NCBI RefSeq assembly: GCF_000383475.1
Contig: NZ_KB911460.1
Coordinates: 1-64,000 of the forward strand
Direction: 5' to 3'
DNA: 64,000 nucleotides
Source: Microbacterium sp. 11MF
GTDB lineage: Bacteria; Actinomycetota; Actinomycetes; Actinomycetales; Microbacteriaceae
In this document: positions 16,928 to 26,048 of the stretch, piece by piece
Layout: each line of letters begins with the position of its first letter
Position numbering within the stretch: position 1 is the stretch's first letter
Program-made: the position numbers and the translations under genes
The notes under the pieces: model-generated
Database searches by the model: none
What the model was told of the DNA's origin: nothing
What the model saw: the letters and a program-made list of their open reading frames with translations, nothing else

Positions 16928-17320
16928 ATGGCATCCGCGAAGAGCGTCACCGGCACCGTCGTCCGTCGCCTCACCCGGTGGGGCACGGCATCCGTCCTCG
17001 TCGGCGGCGCGCTCACGCTGGTCCCCCGGACCCGCGCGTTCGGCGTGCAGACACTGATGTGGGGGGCCATCGACGCTGGTCTCGCGGCGTTCACCCGCCG
17101 GCAGCAGACCGTCCCGAAGAAGCGGATGCTGCGCCGCATCCTGCTCGTGAACGCGGCGCTCGACGTGGGCTACGTCGCGACCGGCGCGCACCTCGCCGCG
17201 CGGACCCCTTCGTTCGGCGGTCGCCTGGGCGCGGCCGATGCCCGCGGACACGGCCTGGCGATCGTCATCCAGGGCGCGGCTCTGTTCGTCATCGACCTGA
17301 CGGCGGCCCGGCGCCTCTGA
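16928..17320 (+). CDS. Hypothetical small membrane protein (DUF6992-like)
   Basis: 130 residues. About three hydrophobic segments are visible: GTASVLVGGALTLVP, the ILLVNAALDVGYVATGAHLA segment and GLAIVIQGAALFVIDLTAA. Conserved-looking WGAIDAGLAAF and NAALDVGY recall DUF6992 proteins, but I am not certain. No functional clue from neighbours. Confidence 0.7.
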   Translation: MASAKSVTGTVVRRLTRWGTASVLVGGALTLVPRTRAFGVQTLMWGAIDAGLAAFTRRQQTVPKKRMLRRILLVNAALDVGYVATGAHLAARTPSFGGRLGAADARGHGLAIVIQGAALFVIDLTAARRL

Positions 17321-17359
17321 CACGACCCTTGCGCCGCTCACCCCGGCCGTGTCAATGTT

Positions 17360-17374
17360 GCTTTACAGTAAAGC
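17360..17374. promoter_or_regulatory. Palindromic operator GCTTTAC-A-GTAAAGC
   Basis: A 15-bp perfect inverted repeat with one central base lies 24 bp before the ATG at 17399, in otherwise GC-rich DNA. It is the probable target of the small XRE regulator encoded second in this operon, giving autoregulation. Confidence 0.65.
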
Positions 17375-17398
17375 GACCTTGACACCTGGGAGAGCATC

Positions 17399-17875
17399 AT
17401 GACGAACACGGACGGGACCGCGCCGAACATCGACCGCACCCGCTGGGGGCGCCTCCGCGGCGGCGGCGGCACTCCCGCGATGGCGATCGCGATCCCGGCC
17501 GGCCTCGTCCTCGCCGTCCTGGTCGGCATCATCGCCGCCGCGATGTGGGATGCCCCCACCCCGCCCGTCGTCGTGGGCATCGGCTTCACAGTCGTCACCC
17601 TCCCCGCGCTCGTCGGCCTGGTCTGGGTGTTCCTGGTCGATCGCAACACGCTGCGCGGCGCGATCGACCGGCCCGAGGAGTCGGTCGAAGGCGCCTGGTA
17701 CGACAAGGCCGCGCAGGGTGCCTTCTCGGACATCCTCCTCGTCGTCGGGCTCGGCACGGCGTTCCTCGCCATCACCGGCATCCGGATCGACGTGCTCATC
17801 GCCCTCATCGGCGTCCTTCTCGTCGCGATGGGCAGCTTCACCGTCCGCTACCTCGTCGCGCGGCGCCGGGGCTGA
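17399..17875 (+). CDS. Membrane protein of an XRE-regulator pair
   Basis: 158 residues with four likely membrane helices in two pairs (about 27-48, 55-77, 108-127, 131-150) and the motif EESVEGAWYDKAAQGAF in between. Function unknown. Followed by a 66-residue XRE regulator 2 bp downstream; such membrane-protein/XRE pairs are common in Gram-positive bacteria and usually autoregulated. Confidence 0.82.
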   Translation: MTNTDGTAPNIDRTRWGRLRGGGGTPAMAIAIPAGLVLAVLVGIIAAAMWDAPTPPVVVGIGFTVVTLPALVGLVWVFLVDRNTLRGAIDRPEESVEGAWYDKAAQGAFSDILLVVGLGTAFLAITGIRIDVLIALIGVLLVAMGSFTVRYLVARRRG

Positions 17876-17877
17876 GG

Positions 17878-18078
17878 GTGCGGAACACACTGCCTGCGCT
17901 GCGACAGGACCGGGGCTGGTCGCAGCAACGCCTCGCGGACGAGCTCGGCGTCTCGCGTCAGACGATCATCTCGATCGAACGCGGCCGATTCGACCCGAGC
18001 CTGCCGCTCGCGTTCCGCATCGCGCGTCTGTTCGAGACGTCGATCGAGACCGTGTTCGAGCCCGACGACGCCGACTGA
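17878..18078 (+). CDS. Small XRE-family regulator
   Basis: 66 residues, starting with GTG at 17878 just after the stop of the membrane protein. It is one helix-turn-helix domain with no effector domain: LRQDRGWSQQRLADELGVSR, TIISIERGRFDPSLPLAFRI and LFETSIETVFEPDD. This is the typical YgzD-like minimal regulator. It probably binds the palindrome at 17360-17374. Confidence 0.88.
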   Translation: MRNTLPALRQDRGWSQQRLADELGVSRQTIISIERGRFDPSLPLAFRIARLFETSIETVFEPDDAD

Positions 18079-18079
18079 G

Positions 18080-19507
18080 TCAGGCTCGCGCGGCCCACCA
18101 GTCGCGCAGGCGCTGCTCGGCGACCTCCGGCTCGACGACGCCCTCATCGAGGCGGATGTCGAGGAGGAACCGGTACGCCTCGCCCACCTCGCGACCGGGG
18201 CGGATGCCGAGAACCTCCTGGATCCGGTTGCCGTCGAGCGCCGGGCGCATCGCCTCGAGCTGCTCCTGCTCGGCGAGCTGCGCGATCCGCGTCTCGATGT
18301 CGTCATAGGCCGAGCGCAGGCGACCCGCCTTGCGCTTGTTCCGCGTGGTCACGTCTGCCCGCGTGAGGATGTGGAGCCGTTCGAGCTGCTCACCCGCGTC
18401 GCGGACGTAGCGTCGGACGGCCGAATCGGTCCAGGCGCCCTCGGCGTACCCGAAGAAGCGCAGGTGCTGCTCGATGAGCTGACACACGGCATCCGTCGTC
18501 GCGCCGTCGAACTTGAGGGCCTGCAGGCGCTTGCGGGCCATGCGGGCGCCCTTGACGTCGTGGTGATGGAAGCTGACGGCGCCGCCCGGCTCCAGCTTGC
18601 GCGTCGCCGGCTTGCCGATGTCGTGCAGGAGCGCCGCGAGGCGCAGCGTCACGTCAGGCGCCGCGCCCGGGTGCCGCTGCTTCTCGAGGTCGATCGCCTG
18701 CGCGAGCACCGTGAGCGAGTGCTCGTAGACGTCCTTGTGGTGGTGGTGCTCGTCGACCTCGAGCCGCAACGCGGGGACCTCGGGCAGGAACAGTTCCATG
18801 AGGCCGGTATCGACGAGCAGACGGATGCCGCGGTCCGGCGCGTCGGTTGCGAGAAGCTTCACCAGCTCGCCCTGCACACGCTCGGGGCTCACGATCGACA
18901 GGCTCGGTGCCAGGCGGGTCATGGCCTCGAGGGTGGCCGGGTGCACGTCCATGCCGAGCTGGCTCGCGAAGCGCGCCGCGCGCAGCATCCGGAGCGGGTC
19001 GTCGCCGAAGCTGACGTCGGGGTCGGTCGGGGTGCGGAGCGACTCACCGACGAGGTCCTCGACGCCGCCGGTCGGGTCGACGAGGGAGGGACCGGGGATC
19101 CGCAGCGCCATCGCGTTGACCGTGAAATCACGCCTGACCAAGTCTTGCTCGAGCGTGTCGCCGAACTCGACGGTGGGCTTGCGGGTCGTGCCGTCGTAGC
19201 TGTCGGCCCGGTACGTCGTGATCTCGACCTGCTCGCCGCGGACCTTCGCACCGATCGTGCCGAACGCGCGACCGATGTCCCACGTCGCCGTCGAGAGGGG
19301 TTTCACGATGCGCAGGATGTCGTCGGGGCGCGCGTTCGTCGTGTAGTCGAGGTCGTTCACCCTGCGGCCGAGCAGCGCGTCGCGGACGGGTCCGCCGACG
19401 ATCGCGAGCTCGTACCCGGCATCCGCGAACGCACGGGCGAGCGCGGCCGACACGGGAGCCTCGGCGAGCGCGCCCAGGCGCGCGAGACCCTCGGCCATGT
19501 TCAGCAT
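18080..19507 (-). CDS. cca: CCA tRNA nucleotidyltransferase with HD domain
   Basis: 475 residues. It adds or repairs the 3' CCA of tRNAs. The nucleotidyltransferase head has GGPVRDALLGRRVNDLDYTT (metal-binding DxD) and RRDFTVNAMAL; an HD phosphohydrolase-type domain follows (LRLAALLHDIGKPATR, then FHHHDVKGARM). ATG at 19507 is favoured because TAGGCT lies 7 nt upstream, implying a leaderless mRNA. Standard neighbour of murJ in actinobacteria. Confidence 0.96.
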   Translation of the reverse strand: MLNMAEGLARLGALAEAPVSAALARAFADAGYELAIVGGPVRDALLGRRVNDLDYTTNARPDDILRIVKPLSTATWDIGRAFGTIGAKVRGEQVEITTYRADSYDGTTRKPTVEFGDTLEQDLVRRDFTVNAMALRIPGPSLVDPTGGVEDLVGESLRTPTDPDVSFGDDPLRMLRAARFASQLGMDVHPATLEAMTRLAPSLSIVSPERVQGELVKLLATDAPDRGIRLLVDTGLMELFLPEVPALRLEVDEHHHHKDVYEHSLTVLAQAIDLEKQRHPGAAPDVTLRLAALLHDIGKPATRKLEPGGAVSFHHHDVKGARMARKRLQALKFDGATTDAVCQLIEQHLRFFGYAEGAWTDSAVRRYVRDAGEQLERLHILTRADVTTRNKRKAGRLRSAYDDIETRIAQLAEQEQLEAMRPALDGNRIQEVLGIRPGREVGEAYRFLLDIRLDEGVVEPEVAEQRLRDWWAARA

Positions 19508-19514
19508 GCCTACG

Positions 19515-19520
19515 AGCCTA
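19515..19520 (-). promoter_or_regulatory. -10 box TAGGCT for cca, leaderless
   Basis: On the minus strand, 7 nt before the ATG at 19507, with no ribosome-binding site. Confidence 0.5.
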
Positions 19521-19573
19521 CCGAGCGTCGCCGGGGGCTCCGGTGGGTGTGCACCGCCCCGCGCGCCGGCCGG

Positions 19574-21097
19574 TCAGACCAGGCGCAGGAACCCGGTGAA
19601 CACGAGCTCGCGCACGCGCGGCAGGAGGTCGGCGCGGAGAGCCCCGGCATCCACCTCGAGCAGGTCGGCGATCGCGTCGATCAGCACGCCCAGCGGCAGG
19701 TCGCCGTCGGATGCCCCCACGAGGGCCGCGAGCGCCGGGTCGACGTTCAGCACGCGCCCGAACCCGCCGCCCTGGTGCAGCTCGATGACCGACGGCTCCT
19801 CCGCGCCCGGGCGGTGGTGACGGGCCTCGGTGACGTCCGGGCCCACGATGACGGTCGTGTCGGCGAGCGCGTCGTCGTCGAGCAGTCCGAGCCGGTCCCA
19901 CGCGGCGAGCGCCTCGCCGAGGTGCGTCCCGAGAGCCCCGCCCACCGGCTGGGTGACCCGCTCGTAGCGGGCGAGGGACGGCATCCCGATCGGCGTACGC
20001 CGCAGCAGCAGGTACCCGAACCCGACCGAGCTCACGCCGCGTTCCGCGAAGTCGGCGAGCCACGCGTCGATCAGGCGCGCGTACTCGGGGCTGCCGGGGG
20101 TCGTGCCGCCGTCTCGCACCCACAGCTCCGCGTACGCGAGCGGGTCGAGGCGTTCGCGTTCCACGATCCACGCGTCGAGCGGGTGAGTGGATGCCGCGAC
20201 CCACGCCCGCACGCGCTCGAGACCGTCGGCATCCTCCCTGTACTCCCAGTTGCCGAGCAGCTGCGCCGTGCCGCCGGGGGCGAGGACGTCGCCCACGCCC
20301 GAGACGAACGCGGCGACGAGGTCGTCGCCCGCGAAACCGGCATCGCGGTACTCGTACTCGGGCACCCCGGCGACGCGCGGGGTGATGACGAACGGCGGGT
20401 TCGAGACGACGCGGTCGAACTCCTCGCCGGCGACCGGTTCGAACAGGCTGCCGTGGCGCACCTCGACCCCGTCGACGTCGTTGAGGGCTGCATTGAGCAG
20501 GGTGAACCGCAGCGCGCGCTCCGAGACGTCCGTGGCGACGACGCGCGGTGCGCTCCGCCGAGCACGCAGGGCCTGGATGCCGCATCCCGTCCCCAGATCG
20601 AGCACGCGCTGCGCGGGGGTGTCGAGCTGCAGTCCCGCGAGCGTGAGCGACGCGCCGCCGACCCCCAGCACGTGTCCCGTCGGCAGGGCGCCGCCGAGCG
20701 CCGCCTCGTCGAGGTCGCTCACGATCCACCACTGACCGGAACCCCCGGCATCCGCGTACCCCTGCGGGCGCAGCAGCGCGGTCGGGGTGACCGTGTCGGC
20801 GCCGAGCCGCACGAGACCCAGCCGCTCGAGGCCCGCCGCCCCGGCCGTGGGCAGGGCGGCGTCGACGTCGGTGACGGACGCCGGGTCACCGAGGAAGAGG
20901 AGTCGGCACAGCACCGCGAGCGCGTCGGCGCGGTCCGCGAGGCCCCGGCGGGCGGGAGCGAGCAGCCCGCGGCCGATCGCGTCGTCGGCGATCGCCCCCC
21001 ACGCCGCCCGCACCGCGTCGGCCGTGTAGCCCGCCGCGGCGAGGTCCGCGCGGAGCGCGACGATCGAAGACGGGTCGGGATGCCGGGAGTCGCTCAC
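19574..21097 (-). CDS. Class I SAM-dependent methyltransferase, PrmC/RsmC-like
   Basis: 507 residues from GTG 21097 (a TTG at 21109 is in frame too). An N-terminal helical domain of about 150 residues is followed by a methyltransferase core: VLDLGTGCGIQALRARR (SAM site), VVATDVSERALRFT, and the catalytic NPPF motif used by enzymes that methylate an amide or exocyclic amine. A C-terminal wing of about 180 residues completes it. Probably modifies rRNA or a translation factor; target unknown. Conserved next to cca and DUF6049 in Microbacteriaceae by my recollection. Confidence 0.85.
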   Translation of the reverse strand: MSDSRHPDPSSIVALRADLAAAGYTADAVRAAWGAIADDAIGRGLLAPARRGLADRADALAVLCRLLFLGDPASVTDVDAALPTAGAAGLERLGLVRLGADTVTPTALLRPQGYADAGGSGQWWIVSDLDEAALGGALPTGHVLGVGGASLTLAGLQLDTPAQRVLDLGTGCGIQALRARRSAPRVVATDVSERALRFTLLNAALNDVDGVEVRHGSLFEPVAGEEFDRVVSNPPFVITPRVAGVPEYEYRDAGFAGDDLVAAFVSGVGDVLAPGGTAQLLGNWEYREDADGLERVRAWVAASTHPLDAWIVERERLDPLAYAELWVRDGGTTPGSPEYARLIDAWLADFAERGVSSVGFGYLLLRRTPIGMPSLARYERVTQPVGGALGTHLGEALAAWDRLGLLDDDALADTTVIVGPDVTEARHHRPGAEEPSVIELHQGGGFGRVLNVDPALAALVGASDGDLPLGVLIDAIADLLEVDAGALRADLLPRVRELVFTGFLRLV

Positions 21098-21177
21098 CCA
21101 CCCATTCAACCGGCCCTCGCACGCAATCAGGGGCTCTGCAGGGCAGTGACCCTAGAATCGCTCCCGATGGTGCGGTC

Positions 21178-23277
21178 ATGGATCGCACGGGAATCGACCT
21201 CTTCATGACCTTCATCTCGCCTGTTCCGGGCCGACGTCCGCCGCGCCGACCGCGCTGGCTGCGTGCGGCGACAGCGGCGAGCGCGGCCATCGCCCTCGCT
21301 GCTCCCGCCCCGGCCGCCTTCGCCGCGGTGGACGGTGCCGGGGACGACGAGACGGCGACCGCAGTCCTGGCGCCGGCGAACGACGGTGTGCTCTCGGCAT
21401 CCGCCCCCCTCACACTCACCCTCTCCGCCGACAACGCCGGCACGGACGCCCTCGCGGCCGGCCAGGCGACCTTCGAGATCGGCACGCGCGCGCTGACCAC
21501 GAGCGACACCCTCGACTCCTGGCTCGAACGCGGCGCGGCGGCGGTGCCGTTCGACGCGGTCGGCGAGACCGACGTGCCGGCCGTCGCCGGACAGCAGTCG
21601 ACCTCGGTGTCGGTCACCGTCGACCCCGACGAGCCCGCGGTCCAGGACCTCGCCCCCGGTGTCTACCCGGCTCGTGTCGTCTACCGCACCGGCGACGAGA
21701 CCCTCCGCGCGCAGACGGTCGTCGTCGTGCCGCGGACGGGCGAGCCGGCGCGTCGCGCGGGTGTCCTCGTCCCGATCACGGCCGGGCCGCAGGCGACCGG
21801 CGCGCTCGGCGCCGATGCCCTTCGCGAACTGACGGCGGAGGACGGCGATCTGCGGCAGCAGCTCGACGCCGTCTCCGGAACCGACGCGATCCTCGCCGTC
21901 GACCCCGCCATCACCGCGTCGATCCGCGCGCTCGGCAAGGCCGCGCCCGCCGATGCCGTGACGTGGCTCGATGAGTTGATGGCCCTTCCGAACGACCGTT
22001 TCGCATTGCAGTACGGCGATGCCGACCTCGCCGCGCAGGTCGGCGCGGGAGCGACGGCCCCGGCGCGGTTGACCTCGTTCGCGGCGTACCTCGACGCGGC
22101 GAACTTCGAGGCCGACACCGGCGCCGGCGGAGCGACGCCCGCCCCCAGCCCGACTCCCGGCGCACCCGTGGTGCCCACTCTCGACGAGCTCTTCGACGTC
22201 GGAGCCGACCGCGGTTCCGTGTTCTGGCCCGCGACCGGAACGGCCGGCGCCGAGACCGCCGCCGCCCTGGGCGCCCTGACCGGCACCGACGACACCCCCG
22301 TCACGCTGCTGCCGAGCTCGGTGGTCGGATCGGATGCCGCGGCCCACGCCACCGCCGGAGGCGCCGATCTACTCGTCTACGACGAGGGGCTCTCGTCGCT
22401 CCTCGCACAGGCGTCGACCACGGCAGACGCCGCCGAACGTGCCGACATCCTCGCGGAATACACAGCGCGCGCCGCACTGACGGCGCCCACCGGCCCGCTC
22501 CTGGTCACCGTGGATCGCGCGACGGGCCGCTCCGAAGCGGCGCTCCGCGACGCGATCCGCGCGGCGACGGCGCTCCCCTCATGGTCCACCACCGACCTCG
22601 GCGCTCTGCTCGCCACCGATCCGACGGCCGTCGCCCTGACCTCCGTCGCCCCCGACGCCGACCGCGTCGCGGTGATCACCGAGTTCCGCGACGCGCAGAC
22701 CGGCCTCTCGCGCATCGCCGGCGTCCTCGAGGATCCCTCACTCCTCGCTTCTTCCGAACGGGCGACAGAGCTGCAGCTGCTCGGCAACGCGTGGCTCGGT
22801 GATCGTGAGGGGTGGGATGCCGCGATCCAGATGCAGCGCGAACGCATCGCGACCTGGACCGACGGCGTCGCCCTCGTCCCCGGCGGTCCCATCACGCTCG
22901 CGGGCTCGTCCGCACCGCTCGTCTTCACGGTGCGCAACGATCTGCCGTGGCCGGCCCGTCTCGACCTGCTCGCCTCGCCGGGAGACGCCCGCCTGGTGAT
23001 CGAATCCCGCACCGAGGTGGAGATCGGCGCCCAGCAGACCAGTCGCGTCGCGATCCCCGTCTCGGCCCTCGTCGGCAGCGGCGAGTCCTCGGTGCAGCTC
23101 CAGCTGCGCACCCGCGCCGGTGTCGACATCGGTCCCGGTGAAACGATCCGCGTCTCGGTGCGTGCCGAATGGGAGGCGGTCTCCGTCATCATCCTCAGCG
23201 CCCTCGTCAGCGTCCTCCTCGTCTTCGGTGTCGTCCGCACCATCCGACGACGCCGACGGATGCCGGTGGACGCCTGA
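21178..23277 (+). CDS. DUF6049 large secreted membrane-anchored protein
   Basis: 699 residues: a signal/anchor helix near residues 30-48, a long extracellular region, and a C-terminal helix (about 668-690) with a short basic cytoplasmic tail. It is always found just before murJ in actinobacteria and is probably linked to cell-wall synthesis, but no activity is known. ATG at 21178 is about 20 nt after a TAGAAT -10 box (21153-21158); ATG 21205 is an alternative. The stop overlaps the murJ start (TGATG). Confidence 0.85.
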   Translation: MDRTGIDLFMTFISPVPGRRPPRRPRWLRAATAASAAIALAAPAPAAFAAVDGAGDDETATAVLAPANDGVLSASAPLTLTLSADNAGTDALAAGQATFEIGTRALTTSDTLDSWLERGAAAVPFDAVGETDVPAVAGQQSTSVSVTVDPDEPAVQDLAPGVYPARVVYRTGDETLRAQTVVVVPRTGEPARRAGVLVPITAGPQATGALGADALRELTAEDGDLRQQLDAVSGTDAILAVDPAITASIRALGKAAPADAVTWLDELMALPNDRFALQYGDADLAAQVGAGATAPARLTSFAAYLDAANFEADTGAGGATPAPSPTPGAPVVPTLDELFDVGADRGSVFWPATGTAGAETAAALGALTGTDDTPVTLLPSSVVGSDAAAHATAGGADLLVYDEGLSSLLAQASTTADAAERADILAEYTARAALTAPTGPLLVTVDRATGRSEAALRDAIRAATALPSWSTTDLGALLATDPTAVALTSVAPDADRVAVITEFRDAQTGLSRIAGVLEDPSLLASSERATELQLLGNAWLGDREGWDAAIQMQRERIATWTDGVALVPGGPITLAGSSAPLVFTVRNDLPWPARLDLLASPGDARLVIESRTEVEIGAQQTSRVAIPVSALVGSGESSVQLQLRTRAGVDIGPGETIRVSVRAEWEAVSVIILSALVSVLLVFGVVRTIRRRRRMPVDA

Positions 23278-24893
23278 TGGCCGGCCTCGGCCGCGCGAGC
23301 GCCACCGTCGCCGCCGGGACCATGGCGTCCCGGATCGCCGGCCTCATCCGCAACATCGTCCTGACCATCGCGCTAGGCACCGTCGGAGCGAAGGCGGCCG
23401 ACTCCTTCGCCATCGCGAACCAGCTGCCGAACTCCGTCTTCGCGCTCATCTCCTCCGGGCTGCTCGCCGGGGTGATCGTCCCGCAGATCGTCAAGGCGGT
23501 GAAGACCCACGACGACCGGGGCGACGCCTTCGTGTCGAAACTCCTGACGCTGGGCGTGCTCGCCCTGCTGGTCGTCACGGCGGTCGCCGTGATCGCCGCC
23601 CCCCTGCTGGTCGAGATCTACGCGGGCGAGTTCACGGAAGAGGCGAAGACCCTGACTCTCGCCCTCGCGTACTGGTGCCTCCCGCAACTGCTCTTCTACG
23701 GCTTGTACGCGCTCGTCGGCGAGATCCTCAATGCGAACCGCGTCTTCGGCCCGTTCGCGTGGTCTCCGATCGTGAACAACGTGATCTCCATCGCCGGCTT
23801 CGGTGTCTTCATCGCGCTCTTCGGCACGTACGAAGCCGCCACGGGCTGGACCGCGGGGATGATCGCGTTGATGGGTGGCACCGCGACCCTCGGCATCGTC
23901 GTGCAGGCCGGCATCCTCTTCCTGTTCTGGCGACGCGCAGGCCTCCACGTGCGGCCTGACTTCCGGTGGCGGGGCATCGGTCTCCGCCAGATCGGCCGAC
24001 TGGCCGGCTGGACCTTCCTCATGGTCGTCGTCGGCCAGGTCGCCGGGGCGTTCCAGGTCAACATCGTGGGCGCCGCGTCGGGCCCCGCAGCCGCCGGAGC
24101 GACCCTGCAGAACGCCTGGCTGCTGTTCATGCTCCCGTTCTCCGTGATCGTTTTGTCGCTGGGCACGCCTTACTACACGAAGCTCAGCGAGCACGTGGCA
24201 GAGGGACGGACGGATGCCGTCACCGCCGACCTGTCCTCCCTCACCCGCACGGTCGGCATCTTCATGGTCGGCATCCTCGCCGCCATGTCCGTCGCCGCCG
24301 TGCCGCTCTCGCGTCTGTTCACCCCTACGCCCGAGAAGGCGATCGCCTTCGCCTTCGTGCTCGGCGCCTATCTCGTCGCTCTCCTGCCCTTGTCGTTCCA
24401 GTTCGGCATCCAACGCACGTTCTACGCTCTGAAGGACACGCGCACGCCGTTCTTCTACACCCTGGTGCAGGCCGCGATGGTCATCGCTACGGCCGTGACC
24501 GCCTCCGCCCTGCTGAGTGCCGGCATCCTCCCGCTCACCTGGCTCGCCGTTGCCATCGCCCTCGGGCAGTCCGTCGCCAACATCGTGCAGTTCGCTCTCG
24601 CCGTGTCACTTCTGCGACGCAAGATCGGCCCGCTCGGGCTCGGCGGTGCGTTCCGCGGCATCCTGCGCTTCCTGCTCGCGGCGGTCCCCGCCGCGGCGGC
24701 CGGGTGGGGCGTCTTCCTTCTCTTCGGCGGCGTGCACGGCTGGACCGTCTCCGACCGCTTCCTCGGCTTCCTCGGCGCCGCACTCATCGGCGGCACCACC
24801 CTCGTCGTGTACGCCGCCATCCTCGCGGCGTTCCGCACTCCCGAGCTCGCCACGGCGGGCCGCGCGCTCCGACGCTTCCTGCCCGGCCGCTGA
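23277..24893 (+). CDS. murJ: Lipid II flippase MurJ
   Basis: 538 residues with about 14 membrane helices of the MviN/MOP family. It flips lipid II to the outer face of the membrane for peptidoglycan assembly. N-terminal GTMASRIAGLIRNIVLTIAL and NQLPNSVFALISSGLLAGVI, and the central region FGIQRTFYALKDTRTPFFYT, are typical. No kinase-like C-terminal domain, unlike the mycobacterial protein. Translationally coupled to DUF6049 by a 1-base stop/start overlap. Confidence 0.95.
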   Translation: MAGLGRASATVAAGTMASRIAGLIRNIVLTIALGTVGAKAADSFAIANQLPNSVFALISSGLLAGVIVPQIVKAVKTHDDRGDAFVSKLLTLGVLALLVVTAVAVIAAPLLVEIYAGEFTEEAKTLTLALAYWCLPQLLFYGLYALVGEILNANRVFGPFAWSPIVNNVISIAGFGVFIALFGTYEAATGWTAGMIALMGGTATLGIVVQAGILFLFWRRAGLHVRPDFRWRGIGLRQIGRLAGWTFLMVVVGQVAGAFQVNIVGAASGPAAAGATLQNAWLLFMLPFSVIVLSLGTPYYTKLSEHVAEGRTDAVTADLSSLTRTVGIFMVGILAAMSVAAVPLSRLFTPTPEKAIAFAFVLGAYLVALLPLSFQFGIQRTFYALKDTRTPFFYTLVQAAMVIATAVTASALLSAGILPLTWLAVAIALGQSVANIVQFALAVSLLRRKIGPLGLGGAFRGILRFLLAAVPAAAAGWGVFLLFGGVHGWTVSDRFLGFLGAALIGGTTLVVYAAILAAFRTPELATAGRALRRFLPGR

Positions 24894-24919
24894 CACGGGC
24901 CCGCGTCCCCAGGCGACGT

Positions 24920-24945
24920 GGAATGCCACGCGACTAGCATTGGTT
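24920..24945 (+). promoter_or_regulatory. SigR/SigH-type promoter of trxBA
   Basis: GGAAT (24920-24924), exactly 18 nt, then GTT (24943-24945) matches the GGAAT-N18-GTT consensus of actinobacterial thiol-stress sigma factors SigR/SigH. The trxBA operon is a classical target of these factors. Confidence 0.8.
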
Positions 24946-24954
24946 GGACGTGTC

Positions 24955-24974
24955 GGGGCGAGGAATTTCGCCCC
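24955..24974 (+). promoter_or_regulatory. Leader hairpin before trxB
   Basis: GGGGCGA (24955-24961) pairs with TCGCCCC (24968-24974). This places a stable hairpin just before the ATG at 24976 and favours translation from the GTG at 24994, which has its own GAAGGGA site. Confidence 0.5.
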
Positions 24975-24993
24975 GATGGAGAAGGGATTCATC

Positions 24994-25974
24994 GTGCGCA
25001 AGGTCATCATCATCGGCTCGGGCCCCGCGGGGTACACCGCGGCCATCTACGCAGCCCGCGCGAACCTGTCGCCCCTCGTGGTGGCGAGTTCGGTCGAGGC
25101 CGGCGGTGAGCTGATGAACACCACCGAGGTCGAGAACTTCCCCGGGTTCCCCGAGGGCGTCATGGGCCCGGACCTCATGGCCAAGATGCAGGAGCAGGCC
25201 GAGAAGTTCGGCGCCGAGGTCGTCTACGACGACGTCGTCTCGCTCGACGTCTCCGGCGACATCAAGAGCGTCACCCTCGGACGCGGCGAGACCCACGAGG
25301 CTGAGGCGATCGTCTTCGCCACCGGCTCCGCTCCCCGCAAGATCGGCATCGAGGGCGAGACCCGTCTGTCGGGCCGCGGCGTCTCGTACTGCGCGACGTG
25401 CGACGGCTTCTTCTTCCGCGAGAAGGTCATCGCCGTCGTCGGCGGCGGCGACTCCGCGATGGAAGAAGCGACGTTCCTCACCAAGTTCGCCTCGAAGGTC
25501 TACGTGATCCACCGTCGCGGCGAGCTCCGCGCCTCGAAGATCATGCAGGACCGCGCGAAGGCGAACGAGAAGATCGAGTTCGTCTGGAACAGCGAGGTCA
25601 TCGACGTGCTGGGTGAGGATGCCGTGACCGGCGTGCGCCTCCGTGACACCGTCGACGGCTCCGAGCGCGACCTGGCCCTCGACGGCGTGTTCGTCGCCAT
25701 CGGCTACGACCCCCGCACCCACCTCGTGCACAACGTCCTCGACATCACCGAGCACGGCACGGTCTGGGTCGACGGCCGCACCTCGAAGACGTCGGTCGCC
25801 GGTGTCTTCGCCGCGGGCGACGTCATCGACCCGACCTACCGCCAGGCGGTCACCGCCGCCGGCAGCGGCACGGTCGCCGCCCTCGACCTCGAGCACTACC
25901 TCGCCGCCCGCGGTGACGCCGGGGCGCCGGCCGAGGACGCCTCGATCATCGACGGCCTGCCGACCCCGGCCTGA
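24994..25974 (+). CDS. trxB: Thioredoxin-disulfide reductase
   Basis: 326 residues from GTG 24994; ATG 24976 is the alternative. Transfers electrons from NADPH through FAD to thioredoxin. Visible are the FAD motif IIIGSGPAGYTAAIYAAR, the redox CATC in SYCATCDGFF, the NADPH motif VVGGGDSAMEEA, and the C-terminal FAAGDVIDPTYRQAVTAAGS. Upstream SigR promoter and downstream trxA (74 bp) define a thiol-stress operon. Confidence 0.97.
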   Translation: MRKVIIIGSGPAGYTAAIYAARANLSPLVVASSVEAGGELMNTTEVENFPGFPEGVMGPDLMAKMQEQAEKFGAEVVYDDVVSLDVSGDIKSVTLGRGETHEAEAIVFATGSAPRKIGIEGETRLSGRGVSYCATCDGFFFREKVIAVVGGGDSAMEEATFLTKFASKVYVIHRRGELRASKIMQDRAKANEKIEFVWNSEVIDVLGEDAVTGVRLRDTVDGSERDLALDGVFVAIGYDPRTHLVHNVLDITEHGTVWVDGRTSKTSVAGVFAAGDVIDPTYRQAVTAAGSGTVAALDLEHYLAARGDAGAPAEDASIIDGLPTPA

Positions 25975-26048
25975 CCGCGGAACAATTCCGGCATCCGCCG
26001 CGTTTTCCCACCTGACACGATCGTGTCGACCCCTAAGGAGACAGACAT

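Noticed and set aside
18371..21208. 945-codon plus-strand frame opposite cca and the methyltransferase
   Set aside because: Antisense shadow; the minus-strand proteins carry full catalytic motifs.
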